From Peptococcaceae bacterium BICA1-7 (lineage in GTDB: Bacteria > Bacillota > Desulfotomaculia > Desulfotomaculales > Desulfocucumaceae): a stretch of DNA of 64,000 bases. The position numbers and the translations under genes are program-made. A model generated the notes under the pieces. The model was given only the letters and a program-made list of their open reading frames with translations, was not told the origin of the DNA and made no database searches. Shown here piece by piece: positions 29,135-36,121 of the stretch. The number at the start of each line of letters is the position of its first letter. The stretch's first letter is position 1. The DNA lies in the NCBI GenBank assembly GCA_000802095.1, contig JUEB01000033.1, positions 186,001-250,000 on the forward strand. Direction: 5' to 3'.

Positions 29135-29245
29135 CTCGGTCGGGAGACAGGAGACAGTATACAGGAGACAGGAGTTTGAATGACCGGCCCTGAGGTCTTT
29201 TTAAAGCCACAGAGAACACAGAGGGCACAGAGAAAATCTTAATAT
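29135..29245. repeat. Intergenic repeat after glmS (GGAGACAGGAG + CCACAGAG arm)
   Basis: GTCGGGAGACAGGAGACAG, TACAGGAGACAGGAGTTTG and AAAGCCACAGAGAACACAGAG follow in the same order as after argF and leuB. The complementary CTCTGTGG arm is missing here, so this copy is half-length. Confidence 0.75.
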
Positions 29246-29256
29246 TTCTGTAATGA

Positions 29257-29306
29257 GACCACCTGATTTCGGATTTGATAGTCCGGGCGGGTGGTTTATT
29301 TTTCCT
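29257..29306 (+). terminator. Probable glmS terminator, 'ACCACC...GGGCGGGTGGT' family
   Basis: GACCACC (29257-29263) pairs with GGTGGT (29290-29295) and is followed by TTATTTTTCC. The right part TAGTCCGGGCGGGTGGTT recurs at 56628 and 59704, and a relative lies at 37680. Confidence 0.7.
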
Positions 29307-29624
29307 TCCGTGGGAGGAATTTGTCGTTAAGGAAAGAAAAATATGGATGGAGAATGAATAATTTTTATTTCAACTTACATTAAACATATTTATCAAAAAG
29401 AAATGTTTCCATGACGTGGGGCTTGTAGGTGGGAATTTTATGAAGGCAGCAAATCAGCGCACCCATAAACCCGGATTATCGACCCAGTGATTCGTATATA
29501 AAATGGCACCTTAGGAAGTCTTCAGGGGGCCGGGGAGGTACCAGGTCGGTTATTAGCATCATTATTGTGAGGAAGAAAGACAATACATTAATCATGGAGA
29601 ACCTTGCTAAGGTGGTGATTGCCA
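29307..29624. other. Gap before the KilA-N gene
   Basis: About 300 bases of lower GC content with no ORF of note. It marks the left edge of the accessory island. The ribosome site AGGTGGTGA for the next gene is at its end. Confidence 0.6.
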
Positions 29625-30446
29625 ATGGCAAAGATCAATGTGATGAATAAGGAAATATCATTTTATGCTGTTAATGAGGATGATTATATCTGCATTACCG
29701 ATATCGCCAGATATAAAGATGAAGAGCGCACTGATTATATTATCCAAAACTGGCTCCGAAATAGAAACACAATAGAATTTCTGGGAATTTGGGAACAGCT
29801 CAACAATCCTGATTTTAAACCCATCGAATTCGAGGGGTTTAGAAAACAGGCCGGATTGAATAGTTTTGTGCTTACCGCAAAAAAATGGACAGAAAAAACC
29901 AACGCTATTGGGATAATTTCTAAGTCGGGCCGTTATGGCGGAACATATGCCCATAAAGATATTGCCTTTGAATTTGCCTCCTGGATATCCGTGGAATTTA
30001 AACTTTATCTTATAAAAGAGTTTCAGCGGCTCAAAGATGAAGAAAGGAAACAGCTTGGCTGGGATATTAGGAGAAATCTGACCAAAATAAACTACCGTAT
30101 TCACACCGAAGCCATTAAGGAAAACCTCATCCCGGCAGAGCTGAGTAAGTCCCAGATTAGCATTATTTACGCATCTGAGGCGGATATATTAAATATGGCA
30201 CTTTTCGGCATGACGGCTGCCCAGTGGCGGGATAGAAACCCCGATAAAAAAGGTAATATCAGGGACTATGCTGATGTTTCACAGTTGGTGTGTCTTGCAA
30301 ATCTCGAAAATCTTAATGCCATTTTTATCAATGAAGGACTGTCACAAGAAACTCGACTTGAAAGACTTAATAAAATTGCCATACAGCAAATGAAAATTTT
30401 AACCGATAGTTCAAGAATTAAAAGGCTGGAGGGCAAAAACAATTAG
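29625..30446 (+). CDS. KilA-N domain protein
   Basis: 273 residues. The central part carries the KilA-N pattern RYGGTYAHKDIAFEFASWIS followed by VEFKLYLIKEFQRLKDEE, known from phage and plasmid DNA-binding proteins. The C-terminal half (IIYASEADILNMALFGMTAAQWR, then ADVSQLVCLANLENLNA) resembles the conserved tail of bacterial KilA-N proteins. ATG 29625 has AGGTGGTGA upstream. Base composition is more AT-rich than glmS. It is wedged between complete glmS and the duplicated glmS fragment, four bases from the latter, so it probably arrived with a mobile element. Function beyond DNA binding unknown. Confidence 0.85.
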   Translation: MAKINVMNKEISFYAVNEDDYICITDIARYKDEERTDYIIQNWLRNRNTIEFLGIWEQLNNPDFKPIEFEGFRKQAGLNSFVLTAKKWTEKTNAIGIISKSGRYGGTYAHKDIAFEFASWISVEFKLYLIKEFQRLKDEERKQLGWDIRRNLTKINYRIHTEAIKENLIPAELSKSQISIIYASEADILNMALFGMTAAQWRDRNPDKKGNIRDYADVSQLVCLANLENLNAIFINEGLSQETRLERLNKIAIQQMKILTDSSRIKRLEGKNN

Positions 30447-30449
30447 TGA

Positions 30450-31163
30450 GTGGAAGGCGTGGCAGACAGCTCCATAGCCTGGGAGGCCGACTATGTAATC
30501 TACACCTGGGCCTGCCCCGAAATAGCCGTGGCCTCCACCAAGGCCTACACCACCCAGCTCACCTGCATGTACCTCATCGGCCTCTTCCTGGCCCAGGCCA
30601 GGGACACCATCGCCGAGTCCGAGAGGGTGGCCATCATAAAAGAGCTCAAAAAGCTGGGCGACAAGGTCAGCGTAATACTGAACAACTGCGCCGTCATAGA
30701 CCAGTTCGTGGACATCTACAAAGATGCCCCCAATGCCTTCTTCATAGGCCGGGGCCTGGACCAGACCGTGGCCATGGAAGGAGCACTGAAGCTAAAAGAG
30801 ATCTCCTACATCCACGCCGAGTCCTACGCCGCCGGAGAGCTAAAGCACTGCACCCTGGCCCTGATCGTCGAGGGATTCCCCGTCATAGCCCTGGCCACCC
30901 AGCAGAACCTCTTCGAAAAGATGGTCAGCAATATCAAGGAAGTGAAAGCCCGGGACGCCACCGTAATGGCCGTGGCCATGGCCGGGATAGAGGAAATAGA
31001 AAAAGTAGTGGACCACGTGCTGCATATTCCCAATACGCATCCTTTATTGGCACCGGTGCTTACGGTGGTGCCGTTGCAGATACTGGCCTACCGCATGGCG
31101 GTGGTCAGGGGGTGTGATGTGGATCAGTCGAGGAATTTGGCTAAGAGTGTGACGGTGGAGTAG
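30450..31163 (+). pseudogene. Duplicated 3' third of glmS (second SIS domain)
   Basis: The frame is open for 237 codons and repeats the last about 234 residues of GlmS. DNA is almost identical over the first 400 bases, then differs more towards the 3' end (for example CTTTCGGTGG versus CTTACGGTGG, and a different last codon set). It lacks the glutaminase and first SIS domains. Several changes hit conserved sites: AGPEIA becomes ACPEIA, KHGTLA becomes KHCTLA, GVPVIA becomes GFPVIA. No convincing ribosome site precedes it. It is best read as a non-functional remnant of duplication or of element insertion at glmS. Confidence 0.9.
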
Positions 31164-31246
31164 TATAGTAATAGTGAACTAAAAACACACAACAACAAAG
31201 AAGAGAAAGAAGTTTTATTCTAATTAGTATAATATAGAAAAGACTG

Positions 31247-31281
31247 AAGGGTTTCGTTTATTTAAACGGAACCCTTTTGGG
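31247..31281 (+). terminator. Terminator after the glmS fragment
   Basis: AAGGGTTTCGTTTA (31247-31260) is complementary to TAAACGGAACCCTT (31263-31276), followed by TTGGG; the T-run is short. Confidence 0.6.
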
Positions 31282-31416
31282 TTATAGTTTTTTTATTATT
31301 AATTGTTGTGGTATACTAAAATAGCTAGGAATATTGTTACTTCGGTTATTAAATTTACTGTACATAAATATATATGTTTTTGTCATGTTTAATAGAACAT
31401 TGTAGGAGTGAATCTT

Positions 31417-32667
31417 ATGATAACTCTCATAGAAGCTTTAAACTACCGCTGTTTAAAATATATTAGACAGCCTCTTGGCCCACTTCATGTTTTAATAGGG
31501 CCAAATGCAAGTGGTAAAACCACTTTTTTGGATGTGATATCCTTTCTTGGCCGATTGGTCTCTGATGGACTAGATGCTGCTATTAGTGATAGAACTCAAA
31601 ATTTTCAAGATCTTGTTTGGGGACGTACTGAAGCCAGTTTTGAATTGGCTATTGAAGCTAGTATACCTATAGATCGTCGCAAATTATTTAATCAAAAATT
31701 TGATACGGTTAGATATGAAATTAAGTTAGGTATTGATAATGGAGAAATTGCTATTTTATCTGAAAGGGCCATATTAAAGGAGAATAGGCCAATTCAATAT
31801 GTTCAAAAAAGCCTGTTTCCATCCATAGTAGAATCACCACCCACTATTTTATCGCAAAAAGGAAAAAAGGAAAGCAGGACTGTAATTAATAAAGTCTACG
31901 GCGGAAATGATAACTACTACTCTGAAGTTTATTCAGAATCAGGGAAAGGTTGGGCCCCAGCTTTTAAACTTGGTCCCAGAAAATCTGCTCTTGGTAATTT
32001 ACCTGAAGATGAATCAAAATTTCCGGTAACCACATGGCTTAAGGGGTTATTAGCTGAGGGTGTACAACAATTTGTGCTTAATAGTATGCTTATAAGAAAG
32101 GCAAGTCCTCCTGGTCAAATTCGTGGATTTAAACCGGATGGATCTAACCTGCCGTGGGTAGTAGCCCGACTACAAGAAAGGGCTCCAGAAAGGTTTAAAG
32201 ATTGGATTTTTCATTTACAAACTGCTCTTCCTGATTTGCTTGATATAAAGACAATAGAACGGGAAGACGACAAACACCGATATCTTCTTATTTGTTATCG
32301 TGGCGGGTTAGAGGTTCCTTCTTGGATGGTTTCGGATGGAACATTACGATTATTAGCGCTAACACTACCCGCATATTTACTTGATTTTAAAGGTGTATAT
32401 CTTATTGAGGAGCCTGAAAATGGTATTCACCCTAGAGCTGTGGAAACAATGTATCAATCACTATCGTCAGTATATAGCGCTCAAATTCTTTTAGCTACAC
32501 ACTCTCCTGTTATTCTTAGCCTAGCTGAAGTTCAAAAAATATTGTGTTTCGCTAAGACAGTTGAAGGTTATACAGATATAGTTCTTGGGAACGAACACCC
32601 GGCACTAAGGGAATGGTGTGGTGAAACAAACTTGGGAGTGCTTTTTGCCGGGGGGGTGCTCGGATGA
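31417..32667 (+). CDS. AAA/ABC-type ATPase of a putative two-gene defence module
   Basis: 416 residues in AT-rich DNA. Walker A is GPNASGKTTF near residue 30; a degenerate ABC signature is VSDGTLRLLALTLPAYLL; Walker B is GVYLIEEPENGIHPRAVE; the switch histidine is in LATHSPVIL. The long middle (about 60-280) is the arm region of COG4637/AAA_21-like ATPases, the group that includes OLD-type and PARIS AriA-type nucleoside triphosphatases. It has no fused TOPRIM domain; the next gene may supply it. ATG 31417 has GGAG eight bases upstream. It overlaps the next gene by four bases (ATGA), indicating coupled translation and a shared complex. Function inferred. Confidence 0.85.
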   Translation: MITLIEALNYRCLKYIRQPLGPLHVLIGPNASGKTTFLDVISFLGRLVSDGLDAAISDRTQNFQDLVWGRTEASFELAIEASIPIDRRKLFNQKFDTVRYEIKLGIDNGEIAILSERAILKENRPIQYVQKSLFPSIVESPPTILSQKGKKESRTVINKVYGGNDNYYSEVYSESGKGWAPAFKLGPRKSALGNLPEDESKFPVTTWLKGLLAEGVQQFVLNSMLIRKASPPGQIRGFKPDGSNLPWVVARLQERAPERFKDWIFHLQTALPDLLDIKTIEREDDKHRYLLICYRGGLEVPSWMVSDGTLRLLALTLPAYLLDFKGVYLIEEPENGIHPRAVETMYQSLSSVYSAQILLATHSPVILSLAEVQKILCFAKTVEGYTDIVLGNEHPALREWCGETNLGVLFAGGVLG

Positions 32668-33305
32668 TAGATATGAGGGTAAAAAAGGACTTGGTAGTGC
32701 TTGTCGCTGATAAAAATATGGAATACGCGGTAAAGGGTCTGTTGTGTCGAGACCATTCTTTTGGAATAAGAAAAATTATGTATGATTGTTATGTTCACCC
32801 TGAACATGATCCTGGTTGTTTATTGCGCAGTCATGATTTTCTGCGGCCTTTTTCAAAAATCTATTCTTATGCATTGGTTATTCTTGACCATGATGGGTGC
32901 GGGCATGATTATAAGTCTAGAGAATCATTGGAATTAGAGCTCGAAACTCGGTTGTTTGAATGTGGTTGGGAGGGGCGAGCTTCAGCGGTTATTATAGAGC
33001 CAGAATTAGATATATGGGTATGGAGTAATTCACCTCATGTAGAATCTGTTTTAGGATGGGCTGGTAAGGTTCCAAACCTTAAATCGTGGTTGATCAGTAA
33101 TGGATATGCCAATGAAAAGAGCATTAAACCCAATAGGCCAAAAGAAGCTTTTGAACATGCATTGAGGATAGTTTCAAAAGCTCGTTCATCTTCTATATAC
33201 TCTCAACTAGCTAGGATAGTTAGTACAGAAAAATGTTCGGATAGTGCCTTTTCAAAATTAAAAACCGTTCTTAAAGATTGGTTCCCTTTGGAAAATGTAG
33301 AATAA
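32664..33305 (+). CDS. TOPRIM/DUF4276-like partner of the ATPase
   Basis: 213 residues. The fold-type signals are an N-terminal strand DLVVLVADKNMEYAVKGLL, a strand ending in acidic residues YALVILDHDGCGHD, and VIIEPELDIWVWS. This spacing is like DUF4276/TOPRIM-type nucleases, but the usual first Glu is replaced by an Asp. I recall close relatives labelled as the MAD4 component of methylation-associated defence, which I cannot verify here. It is translationally coupled to the ATPase. The pair would fit a sensor ATPase plus nuclease effector, as in OLD, Gabija or PARIS systems. No methyltransferase of that system is adjacent. Confidence 0.7.
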   Translation: MIDMRVKKDLVVLVADKNMEYAVKGLLCRDHSFGIRKIMYDCYVHPEHDPGCLLRSHDFLRPFSKIYSYALVILDHDGCGHDYKSRESLELELETRLFECGWEGRASAVIIEPELDIWVWSNSPHVESVLGWAGKVPNLKSWLISNGYANEKSIKPNRPKEAFEHALRIVSKARSSSIYSQLARIVSTEKCSDSAFSKLKTVLKDWFPLENVE

Positions 33306-33402
33306 TAAAATTTTTAGAGGAGTCTGTAAAACACAATAAAATAGGGTCTGTCAGAGACCGTTTCAGATTTTGTGTAAACTCCATGTTCTATGCAGATCCC
33401 TG

Positions 33403-33835
33403 TCATGCAGCCATGTCTTTAGCTGACTTGTATCCATGAATCCTTCGTGGATAGTTGTTCATCCAGTCCTCTATCCGCTGGTGTCTCTGTGATTAAGTTT
33501 GCCTATATCTGTTCCTTTTGGTATGAAGCGTCGAATCATTTTGTTGGCATTTTCATTCGCTCCCCGCTCCCAAGAGCTGTATGGATGTGCGTAGTAGAGT
33601 TTAAACCGCTGCTGCCCAATAAGGACCTTTCTAACTCCTGCCAGTTCCTCCCGTTATCCACTGTGATTGTCTTGAACTCCTCGTATAACCTCTCCCCTTT
33701 TCCTCTCCAGCCCATCCAGCACCTTTTGTACTGATTCCTGCTTCTTGTCCGGCATCTTCCGTATGATCTCTTTCCGGCTGCTCCGCTCAGTGAGCACCAG
33801 CAGCGCAGCTCGGCTTCCTCCTTAGGCAAGTAGGG
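33403..33835 (-). pseudogene. IS30-family transposase remnant, several frameshifts
   Basis: Reading the minus strand across three frames gives a degenerate IS30-type integrase core: a piece with DKKQESVQKVLDGL, then TITVDNG, then YYAHPYSSWERGANENANK followed by IPKGTDIGKLNHRDTS, then QRIEDWMNNYPRRIHGYKSA ending at a stop near 33403. The DNG...WERG.NEN pattern is diagnostic. At least three frame changes and a missing N-terminus show it is dead. The flank at 33350 (GGTCTGTCAGAGACC) is a short palindrome and may be an old end; the other end is not recognised. Confidence 0.8.
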
Positions 33836-33864
33836 ACGTTTCTTGACTTTCCAGGTAAATTATG

Positions 33865-34320
33865 TTAATTTTTTTCTCTATCTTTTTTAGCCGTTTTCTG
33901 GTCTTCGGGTGAGACATCATTACTGGCAAATGCCGTCTTATTATGAGCAGTTCCGTATTTTTTTCCCAACTCTATAAGGCTGGTGTGCATTGACTGAATC
34001 CATTCAGAAATAACTTCATTAGAATACCCGTATTCTTTTAAGCCCTGGATCAACCTGATCAGGGCTTGATTATTTTTATCAATGGCAAACTGGCCGATAT
34101 CTGGAGGAATCCGATCTATTGGTATGTCATCAGAGAAAAAGCTAGAAAGGGTTACGCCTAAAGCACGGCAGATTTTCTCCATTACATCAATGCCAGGATG
34201 TTTTTGGTTGGATTCAATGGCACTAATAAAAGATTGAGAGATGCCTGCTTTTTTTGCTAACTGGTTTTTACTGAGATTAGCTTCTTCTCTCAGTTTTTTT
34301 ATTTTTGCGGCAACGTCCAT
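33865..34320 (-). CDS. XRE-family transcriptional regulator
   Basis: 151 residues. The N-terminal helix-turn-helix is canonical (LREEANLSKNQLAKKAGISQ, then SFISAIESNQKHPGIDVMEKIC). The rest (about 70-151) is helical with a charged tail (EDQKTAKKDREKN) and no recognised sensor domain. ATG 34320 has TGAGGA upstream; a longer frame runs through the operator and is rejected. It faces another XRE gene across a palindromic operator, a repressor/antirepressor layout seen in prophages and integrative elements. Confidence 0.88.
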   Translation of the reverse strand: MDVAAKIKKLREEANLSKNQLAKKAGISQSFISAIESNQKHPGIDVMEKICRALGVTLSSFFSDDIPIDRIPPDIGQFAIDKNNQALIRLIQGLKEYGYSNEVISEWIQSMHTSLIELGKKYGTAHNKTAFASNDVSPEDQKTAKKDREKN

Positions 34321-34344
34321 TTTATCATTCCTCAATGCATTATC

Positions 34345-34424
34345 ACTATAGAGATTATAGCACAAAAATATTTTAATAAAATTAGCTCTATAGTATTGAC
34401 CGGTTAGCACTATAGAGCTAATAT
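34345..34424. promoter_or_regulatory. Divergent promoter-operator between two XRE genes
   Basis: A perfect 14-bp inverted repeat, ATTAGCTCTATAGT (34381-34394) and ACTATAGAGCTAAT (34409-34422), is separated by 14 bases. It overlaps a good rightward promoter: TTGACC (34396-34401), 17 bases, TAATAT (34419-34424). A third half-site ACTATAGAG lies at 34345-34353, next to a minus-strand TATAAT (34354-34359). Both promoters would be covered by one repressor. Confidence 0.85.
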
Positions 34425-34448
34425 GGTTATATATTGGAGGTGAGTCAT

Positions 34449-34661
34449 GTGAGACTTAAAGAAATACGTGAGGGGCGAGGTCTTAGTCAACTGAAATTGG
34501 GCGAAATGTCCGGGGTATCACAATCGTTTATAAACTACATTGAAGCTGAAAAAAAACAACCCACATTAAGAACACTTAATAAATTAGCGTCTGCGCTGGG
34601 TGTGCCAGTTTCTTACTTACTCGATGAATCCCAGGTTAAAGTGGAAAGAGATATGCGTTAA
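34449..34661 (+). CDS. Small XRE-family regulator
   Basis: 70 residues, essentially a lone helix-turn-helix domain: LKEIREGRGLSQLKLGEMSG then VSQSFINYIEAEKKQPTLRT and LASALGVPVSYLL. GTG 34449 is five bases after GGAGGTGA; the ATG two bases earlier is out of frame. It probably works with or against the divergent XRE protein at the shared operator. The next gene follows after 28 bases and is likely co-transcribed. Confidence 0.85.
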   Translation: MRLKEIREGRGLSQLKLGEMSGVSQSFINYIEAEKKQPTLRTLNKLASALGVPVSYLLDESQVKVERDMR

Positions 34662-34689
34662 TGATAAGGAGAATATGGAGGCATTTTTG

Positions 34690-34998
34690 ATGTCCAATAA
34701 GTGGGGTTCCGCATCCCGCCCAACCTACAAGCAGGACTTTTTCCGGCTTGTGGACGCCAGGGTGGAGGTGGCGGGGAGGATCATGCCCGGCTGTGACAGG
34801 AAGGAGTATCAGTCCTATAGCGCCAGGCACTCCAGGCTGTTTGAGGAGATATGCCGCAGGCTGGGGGAGGGGGACAGTGGGCTTTTGGCGGAGTTTGATT
34901 TTGCCGCCGAGGTCCTGGCGGCCTTTGACGTCGATAATGCTTATATCCAGGGTTTTGCCGACGGGATGGTTTTTATGGGGCTGTTTAAGAAGGTGTAG
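34690..34998 (+). CDS. Small conserved protein, DUF6809-like; source of dispersed fragments
   Basis: 102 residues: SRPTYKQDFFRLVDARVEVA, then ARHSRLFEEICRRLGEGDSG and a C-terminal DNAYIQGFADGMVFMGLF. The last segment resembles the C-terminal helix of DUF6809-type proteins common in Clostridia; function unknown. ATG 34690 follows GGAGG by eight bases, and the truncated paralogue at 41117 starts at the equivalent ATG, supporting it over the ATG at 34675. Parts of its 5' half recur at 35785, 41117 and 44767. GC-rich codon use, unlike the AT-rich XRE genes before it. Confidence 0.7.
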   Translation: MSNKWGSASRPTYKQDFFRLVDARVEVAGRIMPGCDRKEYQSYSARHSRLFEEICRRLGEGDSGLLAEFDFAAEVLAAFDVDNAYIQGFADGMVFMGLFKKV

Positions 34999-35042
34999 GC
35001 ATATACTGTTTGGGCAAGCAACTATTACCTCCGTTAAATACA

Positions 35043-35071
35043 GAAAGCCGCCACATTTTTGTGACGGCTTC
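35043..35071. terminator. Hairpin between convergent small-protein and toxin genes
   Basis: GAAAGCCGCCACA pairs with TGTGACGGCTTC around TTTT. No long T-run on the plus strand; on the minus strand TCTGTATTT follows. Confidence 0.5.
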
Positions 35072-35084
35072 AAATAGTATTGCT

Positions 35085-35406
35085 CTAGTTTTCAGACAGA
35101 TCCTCTGCAAAAAGAATAGACAGATAATCCCTCATGCCATTTAAGACACGATATACTGAAACGAATTCCCCCTCAATCTTGTAAAAGATGAGATACATTC
35201 CACAGATAAGAAAGCGATAATCCGTTTTCATGTTAATTCTTGAGTTGAGTGACACTCCCATTTGAGGAAAGAGCCAGCTTTTCTACCTTGGAATATATAT
35301 CGTTCCCCATTATTTCGGCTGCCGCGGGATTGTCCCCGGCAATATAAGCCATTATCTCCTTAACATCGGCAATTGCCACAGGGTTGATTCGGATTTTGAA
35401 TTTCAC
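35085..35406 (-). pseudogene. RelE/ParE-family toxin, frameshifted
   Basis: GTG at 35406 starts two bases after the antitoxin stop. It reads KFKIRINPVAIADVKEIMAY and continues to VEKLALS. Near 35272 the frame must change to continue as FPQMGVSLNSRINMKTDYRF, then LIFYKIEGEFVSVYRVLNGM and RDYLSILF to a stop at 35085. The joined product would be about 107 residues, the RelE/ParE size, with the typical VYRVLNG motif. A single-base deletion (or a sequencing error) in the GCTCTTTCC stretch explains it. Normally the toxin cleaves mRNA or blocks gyrase. Confidence 0.8.
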
Positions 35407-35408
35407 AC

Positions 35409-35663
35409 TCAGACCTCCAATGCTTTCTTGAGATCATCAAGTGATTTCCATTCCTCTCCTGTTTTAATAGTATTCTCTGCCTCGGAGAGCCTGGACAGCA
35501 GCTTGATTACAGCCTGCTGCTTTTCGTACTCCTGAATATCCAAAATAACATAGCGGCCTCTGCCGTTTTTAGTCAAAAATACAGGCTCGCCAAACTGACA
35601 AGAACGGAGAACCTCGTTATAGTTTCTTAAATCTGAAACCGGTTTAATATTTGGCATTTTCAC
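35409..35663 (-). CDS. Phd/YefM-family antitoxin
   Basis: 84 residues with the Phd/YefM N-terminal DNA-binding pattern: PVSDLRNYNEVLRSC, then GEPVFLTKNGRGRYVILDIQ and EYEKQQ. The C-terminal tail (SEAENTIKTGEEWKSLDDLK) is the toxin-binding part. A TTTGGAGGTG ribosome site precedes it. It is intact while its toxin is frameshifted, so the pair is probably inactive as an addiction module but may still repress its promoter. Confidence 0.88.
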   Translation of the reverse strand: MKMPNIKPVSDLRNYNEVLRSCQFGEPVFLTKNGRGRYVILDIQEYEKQQAVIKLLSRLSEAENTIKTGEEWKSLDDLKKALEV

Positions 35664-35703
35664 ACCTCCAAAGCTTGCTGCTATTATTATATGTTAATAC
35701 TTA

Positions 35704-35826
35704 GTAAAATAAAACATCAAATTTACAGCAGACTACGTACTCAAAGGGGACTATGTGGTCTGGCTCTTAAATTGTTTGCCGGCTTAGACGCCAGGGTGGA
35801 GGTGGCGGGGAGGATCATGCCCGGCT
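35704..35826 (+). repeat. Dispersed repeat with small-protein gene fragment, copy 1
   Basis: It begins GTAAAATAAAACATCAAATT and continues CTCAAAGGGGACTATGTGGT and CTGGCTCTTAAATTG. Its last 42 bases match the 5' half of the gene at 34690 (GACGCCAGGGTGGAGGTGG). A second copy with the same boundaries is at 44682-44838. This copy ends inside a riboswitch remnant. Confidence 0.85.
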
Positions 35827-35890
35827 TAGCGAAAGCTAAGGACGCAAAGCCAGGGGTCTAAAGCAGATTGCCATGACAGCCGGTTGCAGC
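35823..35890 (+). ncRNA. 5'-truncated cyclic-di-GMP-I (GEMM) riboswitch
   Basis: The GAAA-tetraloop hairpin CTTAGCGAAAGCTAAG is followed directly by the diagnostic GGACGCAAAGCC and then AGGGGTCTAAAG and CATGACAGCCGGTTGC, as in GEMM-I aptamers. The 5' strand that should carry GGNAAAC just before the hairpin is absent; the dispersed repeat ends there (GCCCGGCT). So half of the helix and the ligand-binding pocket are missing. A terminator follows before a secreted-peptide gene. Ligand binding is unlikely in this form. Confidence 0.8.
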
Positions 35891-35905
35891 CTGAAGTTTT
35901 TAAAG

Positions 35906-35943
35906 GGATACCCTCGGTTTTTAAAGGGGTATTTTTATTTTTT
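35906..35943 (+). terminator. Terminator of the c-di-GMP leader
   Basis: ATACCC (35908-35913) pairs with GGGTAT (35927-35932) and is followed by TTTTATTTTTT. It would be the expression platform of the original riboswitch. Confidence 0.65.
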
Positions 35944-35962
35944 AAACAAGGGAGTGATTTTA

Positions 35963-36121
35963 TTGAAAATCATAAAAAATGTATCTATGAAAAGAGCTAT
36001 CGTTTTAATTGTGTTTATGTTACTGTTTTCAACAGCAGCATATGCTGTTGATCATACTTCTCATTACGACCTTATTGGAGGATCTTATCCATATACTGAT
36101 ATGAAAGGAGACGAAAAATGA
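35963..36121 (+). CDS. Small secreted peptide
   Basis: 52 residues from TTG 35963, with GGGAGTGA upstream. A classic signal peptide (KRAIVLIVFMLLFSTAAYA) ends at AYA and would release a mature peptide of about 24 residues (VDHTSHYDLIGGSYPYTD and a short tail). No family recognised. It overlaps the next lipoprotein by four bases (ATGA). Its leader carried a c-di-GMP riboswitch, suggesting a surface or lifestyle-switch role. It could also be the truncated front of a longer protein. Confidence 0.6.
   Translation: MKIIKNVSMKRAIVLIVFMLLFSTAAYAVDHTSHYDLIGGSYPYTDMKGDEK

Noticed and set aside
30446-31117. 223-codon ORF overlapping the glmS fragment
   Set aside because: Arginine/glycine/histidine-rich out-of-frame shadow of a GC-rich gene; the in-frame reading is clearly GlmS.
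29111-31163. Tn7 insertion at glmS
   Set aside because: The position fits attTn7, but no tns genes, Tn7 ends or target duplication are visible, and Tn7 does not copy 700 bases of glmS.
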